This document shows, one piece after another, positions 56,277-64,000 of a DNA stretch of 64,000 nucleotides (within the stretch, counting starts at the first letter, position 1; each line of letters starts with the position of its first letter). The stretch comes from Bog-793 sp963823945 (GTDB lineage: Bacteria > Actinomycetota > Acidimicrobiia > Acidimicrobiales > Bog-793). The stretch spans positions 4,264 to 68,263 of the forward strand of contig CAWGNK010000010.1 in assembly GCA_963823945.1 (NCBI GenBank), read 5' to 3'. Both the position numbers and the translations under genes were made by a program. The notes under the pieces are model-generated. The model was not told the origin of the DNA and ran no database searches. It was given only the letters and a program-made list of their open reading frames with translations.

Positions 56277-56972
56277 ATGATGATGAAACTTCCTGGTCGG
56301 CGGGGAAGGATTGCAGCCCGGGCTTCGATCCTTTCTGCGGCCGCAATGGCATTGCTCTGCGTGCCGGGGAGCGTGGCCGGGCCGGCGCTGGCACCCGCCG
56401 AGCACCACCTAACGATCGCGACGGGGTCCATCACCTGCACGCAGATGGGCGGGACCATCGTGTTCAGCTCTCCCGTTCGCGCCAAGCTCGTGCAGAAGGT
56501 CACCCTCACCGTTTCGGTCGATGTCGCCGGATGCAAGACCCAGCACTCCAACGTGGCGCACGTGGCCGGAGGGAAGCTCACCCTCAAGGTGACCACCATG
56601 GTCCACGGCTGCCCCGGCGACGGGATCGGCGCGGACCTGACGGGCACCGAGACGTGGCTGGGGAGTCCGATCGCGCCTTCGAAGGTGGTGTCGGACGACT
56701 ACAGCTCTCGGGTCTTCGCGGGCGGCGAGGGCCTCGTGTTTCACAACAAGAACACCACCGGGATCTTGGTGTTCATCTTGCCGGCGGCTGGTAGCTCGTT
56801 CTCAGTTACCGGGTCCTTCGCGGGGAAGGCGAGCTATCCCTCCGCAGAGAACCTGCACGGGAGCTTGATCGCCTACACGAACTGGCTGACTGGCCCCCTG
56901 CACGCGCAAGAGTGCAAGACCGTCGGGATTTCCTCGGTCAACATCGTCCGCGGGACAGAGACGCTTCCCTAG
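56277..56972 (+). CDS. secreted protein of unknown function
   Basis: 231 residues starting MMMKLPGRRGR. A signal peptide is clear: basic N-region then hydrophobic ASILSAAAMALLCVPGSVAG, probably cleaved near residue 36-40. The mature part is beta-rich with paired Cys, including TGSITCTQMGG near 50 and VDVAGCKTQHS near 80, and a Cys near the end, so disulfides in the oxidising exterior are likely. No family was recognised. It may belong to the surface-protein cluster to its left, after a 165-base gap. Confidence 0.65.
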   Translation: MMMKLPGRRGRIAARASILSAAAMALLCVPGSVAGPALAPAEHHLTIATGSITCTQMGGTIVFSSPVRAKLVQKVTLTVSVDVAGCKTQHSNVAHVAGGKLTLKVTTMVHGCPGDGIGADLTGTETWLGSPIAPSKVVSDDYSSRVFAGGEGLVFHNKNTTGILVFILPAAGSSFSVTGSFAGKASYPSAENLHGSLIAYTNWLTGPLHAQECKTVGISSVNIVRGTETLP

Positions 56973-57253
56973 CGGCCTTCCCCCGGGCGGCACTCCGTGA
57001 GCCGGGTGCACGGCAACATCGGGATCTGTGCGCTTCCGGCGAAGATCGAGGTGGCCATCACCGCGGATCTCGTCGGGCAAGCTGTGGACCCGGACAGGCC
57101 CGAGAGGTGGTCTCCGCACGACAGGCGTCTCGCGAGCCCGGGCGGATCCGACTCGAGCGTGGAACGCGACGCGATCCCGGCGACGGCACCGGTCCCGTCC
57201 GGATGGCGAATTGGCCCGTCGAGCGAAATCGAAGCAAAGCTCTCACCGCTCCT

Positions 57254-58054
57254 ATGACGCAGTTCACCTGGAATGCCGAAGACTACGAGCGCAACTCCTC
57301 CCAACAACGGCGGTGGGCGCTGGATCTGATCGCGCAACTTCGACTCCGCGGCGACGAGATCGTCCTGGACATCGGTTGCGGCGACGGCAAGGTGACCGCC
57401 GAGATCGCGGCGCTCGTTCCGCGCGGGCGCGTGCTCGGCATCGACCAGTCCCGAGACATGGTCCGGCGCGCCCTGGAACGCCACGCCCCCCGTCATGCCA
57501 ACCTCGATTTCGAGGTCGGCGACGCTTCACATCTCAGGTTCGACGGCGAGTTCACCGTCGTCTTCTCGAACGCCACCTTGCACTGGATAAGAGATCATCG
57601 GCCGGTACTGTCCGGCATCGCGCGCAGTCTCCGCACCGGCGGAAGCGTTCTCCTCCAGATGGGCGGCAAGGGAAACGCCGCGGAGGTAGTCGAAGTGATG
57701 GAAGAGGTGACCGCGCTCCCCCGGTGGCGGGACCATTTCGTCGATTTCGCCTTTCCGTACGGGTTCTATGGGCCGGAGGAGTACCGGGCCTGGCTCGTTG
57801 AAGCTTCCCTGACGCCGATCCGCGTCGAGCTGTTGCCGAAGGACATGGTGCACTCCGGACGCGCGGGTCTCGCCGGCTGGCTCCGCACGACCTGGCTGCC
57901 TTACCTGCAACGGGTGCCGGAGGCGGAGCGTCAGGAGCTGCTCGAGGCGGTTCTCGATCGCTATCTCGCCGGACATCCTCTGGACGGGGACGGCAACGCC
58001 CACGTGAGAATGGCTCGACTCGAGGTGGAAGCAGTGAAGTCGCCGGGGTCCTGA
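57254..58054 (+). CDS. SAM-dependent methyltransferase, trans-aconitate 2-methyltransferase-like
   Basis: 266 residues from ATG at 57254; the longer frame from 56912 is antisense low-complexity. Motif I is VLDIGCGDGKVTAEIA near residue 37, followed by GIDQSRDMV near 62, the acidic FEVGDASHL and FSNATLHWIRDH near 100, where His-Trp is characteristic of the trans-aconitate methyltransferase group, and later LLEAVLDRYL. It methylates a small carboxylic acid or related molecule; the exact substrate is not visible. It begins 281 bases after the secreted protein and precedes gadB by 51 bases in the same direction. Confidence 0.85.
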   Translation: MTQFTWNAEDYERNSSQQRRWALDLIAQLRLRGDEIVLDIGCGDGKVTAEIAALVPRGRVLGIDQSRDMVRRALERHAPRHANLDFEVGDASHLRFDGEFTVVFSNATLHWIRDHRPVLSGIARSLRTGGSVLLQMGGKGNAAEVVEVMEEVTALPRWRDHFVDFAFPYGFYGPEEYRAWLVEASLTPIRVELLPKDMVHSGRAGLAGWLRTTWLPYLQRVPEAERQELLEAVLDRYLAGHPLDGDGNAHVRMARLEVEAVKSPGS

Positions 58055-58105
58055 GCGGTCTCGGGGCTTGTGACCGGATGAGAAACGAGAGGGAAGGCGG
58101 AAATC

Positions 58106-59512
58106 ATGCCCTTGCACCACGCGACAGCGACCCCTAACGGAGGGGACCACCGCGCCAACCCGATGCACTCGTTGGACAACCCGGCACTCCAGGAGGAGCT
58201 CGTGCTCCCCACCGATCGCCTTGGCGCGAGACCGATCCCGGCTGAGACCGCCTATCAGCTGGTCCATGACGAGCTGATGCTGGACGGAAACGCCCGGCTG
58301 AACCTCGCCACCTTCGTGACCACCTGGATGGAGGAGCCGGCGCGCCGGCTCATGACCGAGTGCCTCGAGAAGAACATGATCGACAAGGACGAGTACCCCC
58401 AGACGGCAGAGCTCGAGCGTCGCTGCGTGAGCATTCTCGCCAACCTCTGGCATGCCCCGGACCCGGACCGGGCCGTCGGCTGCTCGACCACCGGCTCGTC
58501 AGAGGCGTGCATGCTCGGCGGCCTGGCTCTGAAGCGGCGATGGGCCGGACGCCAGAGCGCTGCCGGAGGATCCGGTGCCCGGCCCAACCTCGTGATGGGC
58601 GCCAACGTTCAGGTCTGCTGGGAGAAGTTCTGCAACTACTGGGAGGTGGAGGCCCGCAAGGTCCCGATGGAAGGCGAATGGTTCCATCTGTCCGCCGAGG
58701 AGGCAGTGGCCCGCTGCGACGAGAACACCATCGGCGTCGTGGCGGTCCTCGGCTCCACCTTTGACGGGAGTTACGAGCCGGTTGGGGCCATCGCGGCAAG
58801 CCTCGACGACCTCCAGTCCCGCACCGGGCTCGACATTCCGATCCACGTCGACGGGGCGTCCGGCGCCATGATCGCCCCCTTCCTCGACGAGGACCTTGTC
58901 TGGGACTTCCGTCTCCCGCGGGTGGCCTCGATCAACACCTCGGGGCACAAGTACGGGCTCGTCTACCCCGGGGTGGGTTGGGTGCTGTGGCGGGACCACG
59001 ACGCCCTGCCCGAGGAGCTCGTCTTCAGCGTCAACTACCTGGGCGGGAACATGCCGACCTTCGCCCTCAACTTCTCCCGGCCGGGAGCCGAGGTCGTGGC
59101 CCAGTACTACACCTTCCTCCGGCTTGGTTTCGACGGCTTCCGGACCGTCCAGCGGGCCTCACGCGACATCGCCACCGGCCTCGCCGACCGAATCGGGCAG
59201 CTCGGACCGTTCACGCTCATCACCCGCGGGGATGAGCTGCCGGTGTTCGCCTTCACCACCGGACCGGACATCGCCGCCTACAACGTGTTCGACGTCTCAC
59301 GCCGGCTCCGCGAGCGGGGCTGGCTCGTGCCCGCCTACTCCTTCCCCGAGAATCGGCAGGACCTGAGCGCGCTGCGGGTGGTGGTCCGCAACGGGTTCTC
59401 CCGGGACCTCGCCTCTCTGTTCCTCGAGGACCTCAGCCGGCTGATCCCCGAGCTCGCCCGCCAGGAGGGACCCCTCCAGAACCCGGACGAGAGCTCAGCT
59501 TTTCACCACTGA
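58106..59512 (+). CDS. gadB: glutamate decarboxylase
   Basis: 468 residues, normal length for group II PLP decarboxylases of the bacterial GAD family. PLP Lys is in SINTSGHKYGLVYPG near residue 280, with CSTTGSSEACMLGGLALKR near 133 and HVDGASGAMIAPF before it near 255. It turns glutamate into GABA with consumption of a proton, giving acid resistance. No antiporter (gadC) is next to it. The start ATG at 58106 follows GGAAGG with good spacing. Confidence 0.93.
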   Translation: MPLHHATATPNGGDHRANPMHSLDNPALQEELVLPTDRLGARPIPAETAYQLVHDELMLDGNARLNLATFVTTWMEEPARRLMTECLEKNMIDKDEYPQTAELERRCVSILANLWHAPDPDRAVGCSTTGSSEACMLGGLALKRRWAGRQSAAGGSGARPNLVMGANVQVCWEKFCNYWEVEARKVPMEGEWFHLSAEEAVARCDENTIGVVAVLGSTFDGSYEPVGAIAASLDDLQSRTGLDIPIHVDGASGAMIAPFLDEDLVWDFRLPRVASINTSGHKYGLVYPGVGWVLWRDHDALPEELVFSVNYLGGNMPTFALNFSRPGAEVVAQYYTFLRLGFDGFRTVQRASRDIATGLADRIGQLGPFTLITRGDELPVFAFTTGPDIAAYNVFDVSRRLRERGWLVPAYSFPENRQDLSALRVVVRNGFSRDLASLFLEDLSRLIPELARQEGPLQNPDESSAFHH

Positions 59513-59818
59513 GCCCCAGCCACCGCGCAGACCGAAAGACCGAAAGACCGAGAATCGACCGTCTTGGCGGGATCCAGTGACAACACCGGGTTAGCGCGCC
59601 ACGGCTACCGAGAGCGGCGCGAACCGACGCCGGACTCGGGTTGAGCTCCGGTCCGGCGCAGGTGACGTCGCGGACGCGCCTTTCCCTTGGCAGGCAAAGA
59701 TCCTCGTACCTATCTACCGGAGAGTTCCCGATGGACCCGCCGAAGCTCCGAGGGGCCGCCGACCCGGAAAGCCGAGTCCGGATGCAATCCGCCGTTCTGC
59801 GAGACGGCCTCCCGCGGG
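59513..59818. other. intergenic region with short tandem repeat
   Basis: 306 bases between gadB and the convergent DUF3298-like gene. Just after gadB there is a short tandem run, accgaaag-type, repeated three times near 59528-59552, of unknown meaning. The ORFs are biased and motif-free. No terminator with a clean T-run was recognised. Confidence 0.35.
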
Positions 59819-60640
59819 TCAGCCGAACGTTACGGGCGGTCGGACTCCTGCGACAAGCGACCGACCGAGCGAATTGAAGTACGGGTGCAGGATGAGATAC
59901 GGAATCGTCACTTCAACTTGCCCACACGCGTCAGAAGCCACCGCACCTTGCGGAATGCCAATGGCTACACCGGCAGGCGTGAGAGCGAAGTACCGATAAT
60001 CTGCTGCGGTTGGCGCGAAGGCTCCTGGCGGAGGACCCCCTGTGGCCTCGTGACCCTCGGCCTCCTGCACGCAGAGGTCGGTCCCCGACTTGCCGGTCAC
60101 CACGTCGAGGTACACCCGTTCGGCAACAACCGAGAGCGCCCGCTTCGGATTGCTGAACAACTGCTGCAGGTCCACCACCGCTCGGCCAGACGCGGTCTCG
60201 ACGGTTTGCGATTGCCAGACCTCGTCCACCACACCCGCCGGATAGGCCTCCTCGCCCGGGATCAACGCGCTCACCACGACGCTGCTTGCCGAAACGAGTC
60301 CCTTCTCAGGCGTGACCGCGTAGCGACCAAGCTCAACCGGGAGGGTTCTGCCCAGCGAACGTTCTTCGCGAAGAGCCAAGGCGGCGTAGTCCTTCTCGTC
60401 AGCCAGGGCCGAGCCTCGGAGAACTCTGTTGACCACCCGGAGCGAGATATTGGGAGAAGACACGCGGAGATATGTCCCAGAGGACCAATAGTGGGGCACT
60501 CCTAGAGGAGGAAGAGCAACCTCTTCGACTACAAGCGCTTGCGGAGCAGCCACACCGGCTAGAGCACCAGGAACCCCGCCCATCCAGGCGGGCAGTGCCA
60601 TCGCGATCGTCAAGCCCAGAGTAGTGGCCAAGCGTTTCAT
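59819..60640 (-). CDS. secreted protein with DUF3298-like C-terminus
   Basis: 273 residues from ATG at 60640 with AAGG ten bases upstream; the longer frame to 60724 begins inside other sequence. A signal peptide MKRLATTLGLTIAMALPAW opens it. The C-terminal 60 residues, YFALTPAGVAIGIPQGAVA then GQVEVTIPYLILHPYF, match the RsiV-type DUF3298 pattern (FT..G..I.F..Y....A.G...V.IPY.EL). The middle is Ser/Val-rich. DUF3298 domains occur in anti-sigma factor ectodomains and secreted peptidoglycan-binding proteins; here there is no anti-sigma N-terminus, so it is a plain secreted member. Confidence 0.75.
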   Translation of the reverse strand: MKRLATTLGLTIAMALPAWMGGVPGALAGVAAPQALVVEEVALPPLGVPHYWSSGTYLRVSSPNISLRVVNRVLRGSALADEKDYAALALREERSLGRTLPVELGRYAVTPEKGLVSASSVVVSALIPGEEAYPAGVVDEVWQSQTVETASGRAVVDLQQLFSNPKRALSVVAERVYLDVVTGKSGTDLCVQEAEGHEATGGPPPGAFAPTAADYRYFALTPAGVAIGIPQGAVASDACGQVEVTIPYLILHPYFNSLGRSLVAGVRPPVTFG

Positions 60641-60654
60641 GGTTGTGTCGCCTT

Positions 60655-60963
60655 CTAGGAACCAGCTTGGAAAGACTGTCCATAACTCTTGTAAACACTG
60701 TCGGCGTAGCACGTGCGGGTCCACATCTTCACGACACCCAGGCCTTCAATTGCAGCCTCGCAATCCTCAGTCGCTTCCGTGAGAGATGAGTGCTGATCCG
60801 CGAGGAAATCTGGGATCTCCGATGCGCTGGGAATGACCCGCGCCCACATTTTCGTCCAGTTCTTGTGTGATTGCTTACCCGAGCTCCGCAGCCCTTGGAC
60901 CAGATCCGCGCTGCGTCGAGACGGTGCCGAGTGGTCCAATCTGAGTGTGGCCAGGACTCTCAT
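60655..60963 (-). CDS. small hypothetical protein before the DUF3298 gene
   Basis: 102 residues from ATG at 60963 (an in-frame ATG at 60999 is also possible). It ends 14 bases before the DUF3298 gene on the same strand, suggesting a transcript of both. The protein is hydrophilic, has no signal peptide, and contains KNWTKMWARV near the middle and VKMWTRTCYADS near the end. No family was recognised. The main support is its position and clean frame; codon use is less GC-biased than neighbours, so it may be spurious. Confidence 0.4.
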   Translation of the reverse strand: MRVLATLRLDHSAPSRRSADLVQGLRSSGKQSHKNWTKMWARVIPSASEIPDFLADQHSSLTEATEDCEAAIEGLGVVKMWTRTCYADSVYKSYGQSFQAGS

Positions 60964-61052
60964 TCGCCGAATGAGTTTGTCAACCCCGATTGGCCCCACT
61001 GTGCTCGCGAGAGTTGGCCCGGCCGGCGACGTCGGTGGCTACGTTGAAGGTC

Positions 61053-61352
61053 GTGGCTATCGATCACGTCCTGGACTGCATCGTGTGTGGCCAAGCAGTT
61101 GACGCGCGCGGGCCGGCGGTATGCCAGTTCCGCTCTCGGGAGGGCGACCTCATGTGGGGGTGGGTGGAGTTCGTCGAGGACTGGCGTGGCGGCTACGTCG
61201 ACTTGATCCATCCCCTCTGCTTCGCCGATTCGCACGGCGTGGAGAAGCTCGTGGAAGTGGTACACCAGCGCGACGAGCGCAATCGTGGCGTGGTTCCGAA
61301 GCTGATGATGGAGGCCCAAGACCTGCGCAAGCGACTCGGCGATTCGAAATGA
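61053..61352 (+). CDS. small hypothetical protein with CxxC
   Basis: 99 residues from GTG at 61053; an in-frame TTG at 61044 is an alternative. It carries CIVCG near the start and HPLCF near residue 55, which could bind a metal, and a helical C-terminus (NRGVVPKLMMEAQDLRKRL). It opens divergently from the small gene at 60655-60963. It has a normal composition and a clean frame to the edge of the IS remnant. Function unknown. Confidence 0.45.
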   Translation: MAIDHVLDCIVCGQAVDARGPAVCQFRSREGDLMWGWVEFVEDWRGGYVDLIHPLCFADSHGVEKLVEVVHQRDERNRGVVPKLMMEAQDLRKRLGDSK

Positions 61353-61359
61353 GCAGGGT

Positions 61360-61755
61360 TCACAACCTCTGCGGGCGAGTCCGGCTCTTCGTCGTCCGAA
61401 GCCGATAACTCTCACTACCCGTCTCGATGATGTGGGCGTTGAAGGTCAGGCGGTCGACGATGGCAGCGACGAGACGAGGGTCGCCGATGATCCCGCCCCA
61501 CTCCGAGAACGGCAGGTTCGATGCCACGGCAATCGAGGCCTTCTCCTCCCGCTCGGTGAGGATCTGGAACAGCAGCTCGGACCCTCTCGTGTCGAGCTTC
61601 ACGTAGCCGAGCTCGTCGAGACACAGCAGGTCGACGCGTCCGTAGCGGCCGACGAGTCGTGAGAGCCGCCGCTCGTCGGCCGCTTCGACGAGCTCGTTCA
61701 CGAGTTGGGCGGCGGTGACGTACCGGACGCGACGACCCTGCTCGCGAGCGGCCGG
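61360..61755 (-). pseudogene. truncated istB-like transposition ATPase (IS21 family)
   Basis: About 130 codons ending at 61360. They match the C-terminal part of IstB, the AAA+ helper ATPase of IS21-type elements: AAQLVNELVEA, the Walker B LLCLDELGYV, VASNLPFSEW and VDRLTFNAHIIETGSESYRL. The frame reads on upstream as EQGRRVRYVTAAQLVNEL and then ends without a start or the Walker A motif. Only the C-terminal two-thirds is left, so it cannot work. It lies between ordinary genes and the rRNA operon. Confidence 0.85.
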
Positions 61756-61869
61756 TGAAGCCGATAGCGGTTGTACCCGTCGCTGACCAGATCGACCAGC
61801 ACCCGGGCTTCGGTCACGTTGTTGAACCCCTCGACGTTGAGCTGGGCCTCCGCGATTCTGACGACACTT
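61756..61869 (-). pseudogene. fragment of a DDE transposase C-terminus (IS3/IS481-like)
   Basis: About 38 codons on the minus strand reading AQLNVEGFNNVTEARVLVD and then YNRYRLHRPL. This is the end of the integrase-core (DDE) transposases of IS3/IS481 type (pattern LN.E.F....EAR....W...YN..RPH..L). It is joined directly to the istB remnant in a different reading frame, so two unrelated insertion sequences are fused here by deletion. Confidence 0.65.
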
Positions 61870-61931
61870 GACGCCGACAGAGAAGAGAACCCCCCGACTG
61901 CCGATGTCCCGTCAACGTCGCGTCAGGCCGG

Positions 61932-61995
61932 CCCGCCACCGAGGGCGGGACGCGACAAGGCCCCCGCAGCGCGCTCTTGGCGTGCCCCGGGGGCC
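61932..61995 (-). terminator. candidate rRNA operon terminator hairpins
   Basis: Downstream of 5S rRNA (minus strand) lie two inverted repeats: an 8-bp stem GGCCCCCG/CGGGGGCC at 61988-61995 with 61959-61966 and a loop of 21 bases, and a 6-bp stem CCCGCC/GGCGGG at 61932-61949. A short TTG follows the first. They are consistent with a strong GC hairpin end of the rRNA transcript but lack a clear poly-T run. Confidence 0.4.
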
Positions 61996-62010
61996 ATGTC
62001 TGCGATGAAT

Positions 62011-62127
62011 TCCGGCAGCGACCTACTCTCCCAGGGAGTTGCCCCCCAAGTACCATCGGCGCGGGCGGGCTTAACTGCCGTGTTCGGGATGGGAACGGGT
62101 GTTTCCCCGCCGCTATGGCCACCGGAA
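62011..62127 (-). rRNA. rrf: 5S ribosomal RNA
   Basis: A 117-nt 5S rRNA read on the minus strand, 5' TCCGGTGGCCATAGCGG, with the conserved ACCCGTTCCCATCCCGAACA stretch near 62080-62100, and the GAGAGTAGGTC segment near the 3' end. Helix I ends (TCCGG / CCGG) pair. The spacer to 23S is about 103 nt. Confidence 0.95.
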
Positions 62128-62360
62128 ACCTGAGCTCTCGAGCGACCCGGATACATTGAAATCCGACCCGCTCCAAGGAACACGTGACCGCGGTTCCTTT
62201 GAGCCTTCCATAGCGAGCACGAGCGAGAATCCAAGCCCTCGGCCGATTAGTACCGGTCGGCTGAACACGTTACCGTGCTTACACCTCCGGCCTATCAACG
62301 TGGTGATCTAACCACGGGCCTTACCAGGTTGACCCTGTGGGAGATCTCATCTTGGAACGA

Positions 62361-62392
<32 letters not shown>

Positions 62393-62557
62393 CAACCGCA
62401 GGTCGCAAACCAGCCATGCCCTTGGCAGGACAACTGGCACACGAGAGCTGCGTCCGTCCCGGTCCTCTCGTACTAGGGACAGCCTTCCTCAGATCTCCTA
62501 CGGCTGCATCGGATAGGGACCGAACTGTCTCGCGACGTTCTAAACCCAGCTCGCGTA

Positions 62558-62593
<36 letters not shown>

Positions 62594-62594
62594 G

Positions 62595-62640
<46 letters not shown>

Positions 62641-62844
62641 TCCCGTCGATATGGACTCTTGGGGAAGATGAGCCTGTTATCCCCGGGGTACCTTTTATCC
62701 GTTGAGCGACGGCGCTTCCACACGCAACCGCCGGATCACTATGCCCTGCTTTCGCACCTGCTCGACTTGTAGGTCTCGCAGTCAAGCTCCCTTTTGCCAT
62801 TGCACTCGACGGCTGATTGCCAACCAGCCTGAGGGAACCTTTGG

Positions 62845-62896
<52 letters not shown>

Positions 62897-63149
62897 ACGC
62901 TGTTCCTGGCCCGGTTCACGGGTCGAGGTTAGAGTCCCAGAACGAACAGGGTGGTATTTCAACGTTGCCTCCACCCCGGCTAGCGCCGGAGCTTCCAAGG
63001 CTCCCACCTATCCTACACAATTCGTACCAGAACCCAACATCAAGCTGCAGTAAAGGTCCACGGGGTCTTTCCGTCCTGATGCAGCTAACGAGCATCTTTA
63101 CTCGTACTTCAATTTCGCCGGGTCTGTGGTTGAGACAGTTGGGAAGTCG

Positions 63150-63196
<47 letters not shown>

Positions 63197-63289
63197 GAGC
63201 CCTGTTACTTAAAGACCGACTGAATTCGAACTTACTCAATCGGCGGGCCGGACGTTTCCGCCGGCCTCCCTACGTCGCCGTAGGGCTCG

Positions 63290-63340
63290 GACCATCTCTT
63301 CACCTCACTGAAGAACTAGCGAGGTGGTCGGCGTATGGTC
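63290..63340 (-). other. P7-P8 catalytic core of the group I intron
   Basis: In the RNA the R strand reads TCAGAGACCATACG and the S strand AAGAGATGGTCC; GACCAU pairs perfectly with AUGGUC to form P7, which binds the guanosine cofactor, and CACCUC/GAGGUG between them forms P8 (63301-63326). The frameshifted C-terminus of the endonuclease overlaps these elements, so the same bases serve both ribozyme and coding sequence. Confidence 0.8.
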
Positions 63341-63932
63341 TCTGAGGATTCTCAGGAATTCGGATGGTTTCCTACGATTCATCGTCTCGAGCAATCTGCG
63401 CTATCGCGACGATCCCTGCCATCGTCATGTGTTGGCGCATATCCATCATTCTGATGATCTCGGCGAACTTCTCAAAGTTCTCGCGCTTTGAGGTTCGCAA
63501 TCGGTTCTCCTGGAAGAACGGGACGATAACATCCCGCAGCTCCGCGAATCTCGACACGCAAAAGCGGGATAAATCGTCCCGATGATTGTCATGTCTACGA
63601 TTCACGTACACCTTGCCGCATCCAAAGAAGCGGACAAGATCTTCAAGAACGTCTCGACTCGACTCTGCCTGAACAACAACAAACAACGGTTGCACCTGCT
63701 AGCCGAGTCTCGTCTTCCCGTTTCGAAAGAGAAGGCAACTGAAACAGCCCTCCCCATCTACGAAACCGACGATCCATCCGTGATCCCAGAGTCTTTCCTG
63801 CTGGTTGTCCGCACCTCTCACATTGTCACTGCAATCCATTGGGAAACCGTACAAACATGCTGTAACGGTCTTCCATGGATAACGAGTAGTGGAGGATTCG
63901 CCGGGTTTTCCAGCATATAGCCGACTGCGCAC
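63305..63932 (-). pseudogene. LAGLIDADG homing endonuclease gene broken by amber stop and frameshift
   Basis: One frame on the minus strand encodes the LAGLIDADG motif WIVGFVDGEGCF (near 63750-63780) and later CGKVYVNRRHDNHRDDL and REIVPFF-like DVIVPFFQENRLRTSKREN, a single-motif endonuclease that works as a homodimer. It is broken twice: TAG at 63699-63701 stands where TRLG is followed by a Trp in relatives (LGWQV), and near 63383-63386 one extra base throws out MNRRKPSEFLRILRD, the family's C-terminus, which resumes in the next frame and runs to a TGA at 63305. The first 45 codons overlap P4-P5, so the functional start is probably further in. Confidence 0.85.
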
Positions 63933-64000
63933 CGCCTCGTCACCGAAGCGGGGGGCAGCTGCCTCCGGCGTTGGAGGCTTCCTACCTTAGGCACGTTGTT

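Larger units (their letters stand above)
63197..63983 (-). mobile_element. group I intron in 23S rRNA at about E. coli position 1931
   Basis: The conserved rRNA string CCTAAGGTAGCGAAATTCC is split after CCTAAGGT (63984) and resumes with AGCGAAATTCC (63196); 787 nt lie between. The core of a group I ribozyme is readable in the RNA: P1 by exon AGGU with GCCU (63975-63978), giving the U-G wobble expected at the 5' splice site; P4 UGCUGG (63910-63915) with CCAGCA (63799-63804); P7 GACCAU (63335-63340) with AUGGUC (63290-63295); P8 CACCUC/GAGGUG; and a P9 hairpin CCUACG/CGUAGG. The 3' boundary is ambiguous by two bases because AG occurs at both ends. Confidence 0.88.

Noticed and set aside
61771..62133. 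Plus open frame of 120 codons across the IS remnant and 5S rRNA
   Set aside because: Overlaps a ribosomal RNA and a transposase remnant on the other strand, with no motif.

Overview
The window is about 70% GC and almost fully coding. Gene starts are often GTG, adjacent genes commonly overlap by 4 bases (ATGA/GTGA), and the order HAD phosphatase - nadK - recN - pyrG - NUDIX - xerD ... scpA - scpB - rluB ... cmk ... der matches a block known from Mycobacterium and other Actinomycetota. Together with PheA/TyrA-type, KorAB and c-di-GMP genes this points to a high-GC actinobacterium, possibly of the Acidimicrobiia; the class is an inference, the phylum is well supported.

Layout. 1-3.1 kb: end of an esterase gene, two small coupled genes, tRNA-Pro(GGG) and a coiled-coil/LytM-like envelope protein. 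3.4-8.3 kb: a giant multi-PAS, degenerate GGDEF, EAL protein. 8.3-30.1 kb: conserved housekeeping block (der, DUF512 radical SAM, ispH, a glycosyltransferase and an epimerase, a Cmk-PlsC fusion, aroA, aroH, rluB, scpB, scpA, trpS, an M50 protease, a DksA-like zinc finger protein, xerD, a NUDIX hydrolase, pyrG, recN, nadK, a phasin/histone-like protein, a HAD phosphatase, DUF1015). 30.3-33.2 kb: a second, intact PAS-GGDEF-EAL protein and a ROK sugar kinase. 33.4-36.3 kb: two-subunit 2-oxoacid:ferredoxin oxidoreductase. 36.7-40.2 kb: an Arg/Pro/Gly-rich TPR protein, a hemerythrin-like protein and an O-methyltransferase. 40.3-50.1 kb: one aromatic amino-acid operon on the minus strand, trpE-G-D-C-F-B-A, an unknown gene, and a TyrA-PheA fusion. 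50.3-57 kb: AlkD-like repair protein, then a cluster of pseudopilin-like proteins with large Ig/IPT ectodomains. 57-61.4 kb: a methyltransferase, glutamate decarboxylase, a DUF3298-like secreted protein and small unknown genes. 61.4-62 kb: IS remnants. 62-64 kb: 5S and 23S rRNA on the minus strand.

The most unusual object is at the right end. The 23S rRNA gene is split by a 787-nt group I intron near E. coli position 1931. P4, P7, P8 and P9 pairings can be read directly. The intron carries a LAGLIDADG homing endonuclease gene that is broken twice, by an in-frame amber codon where a Trp is expected and by a 1-nt frameshift near its C-terminus. The last nine bases of the window also fail to match the conserved helix 69 expected there, which means either a contig-edge error or another insertion.
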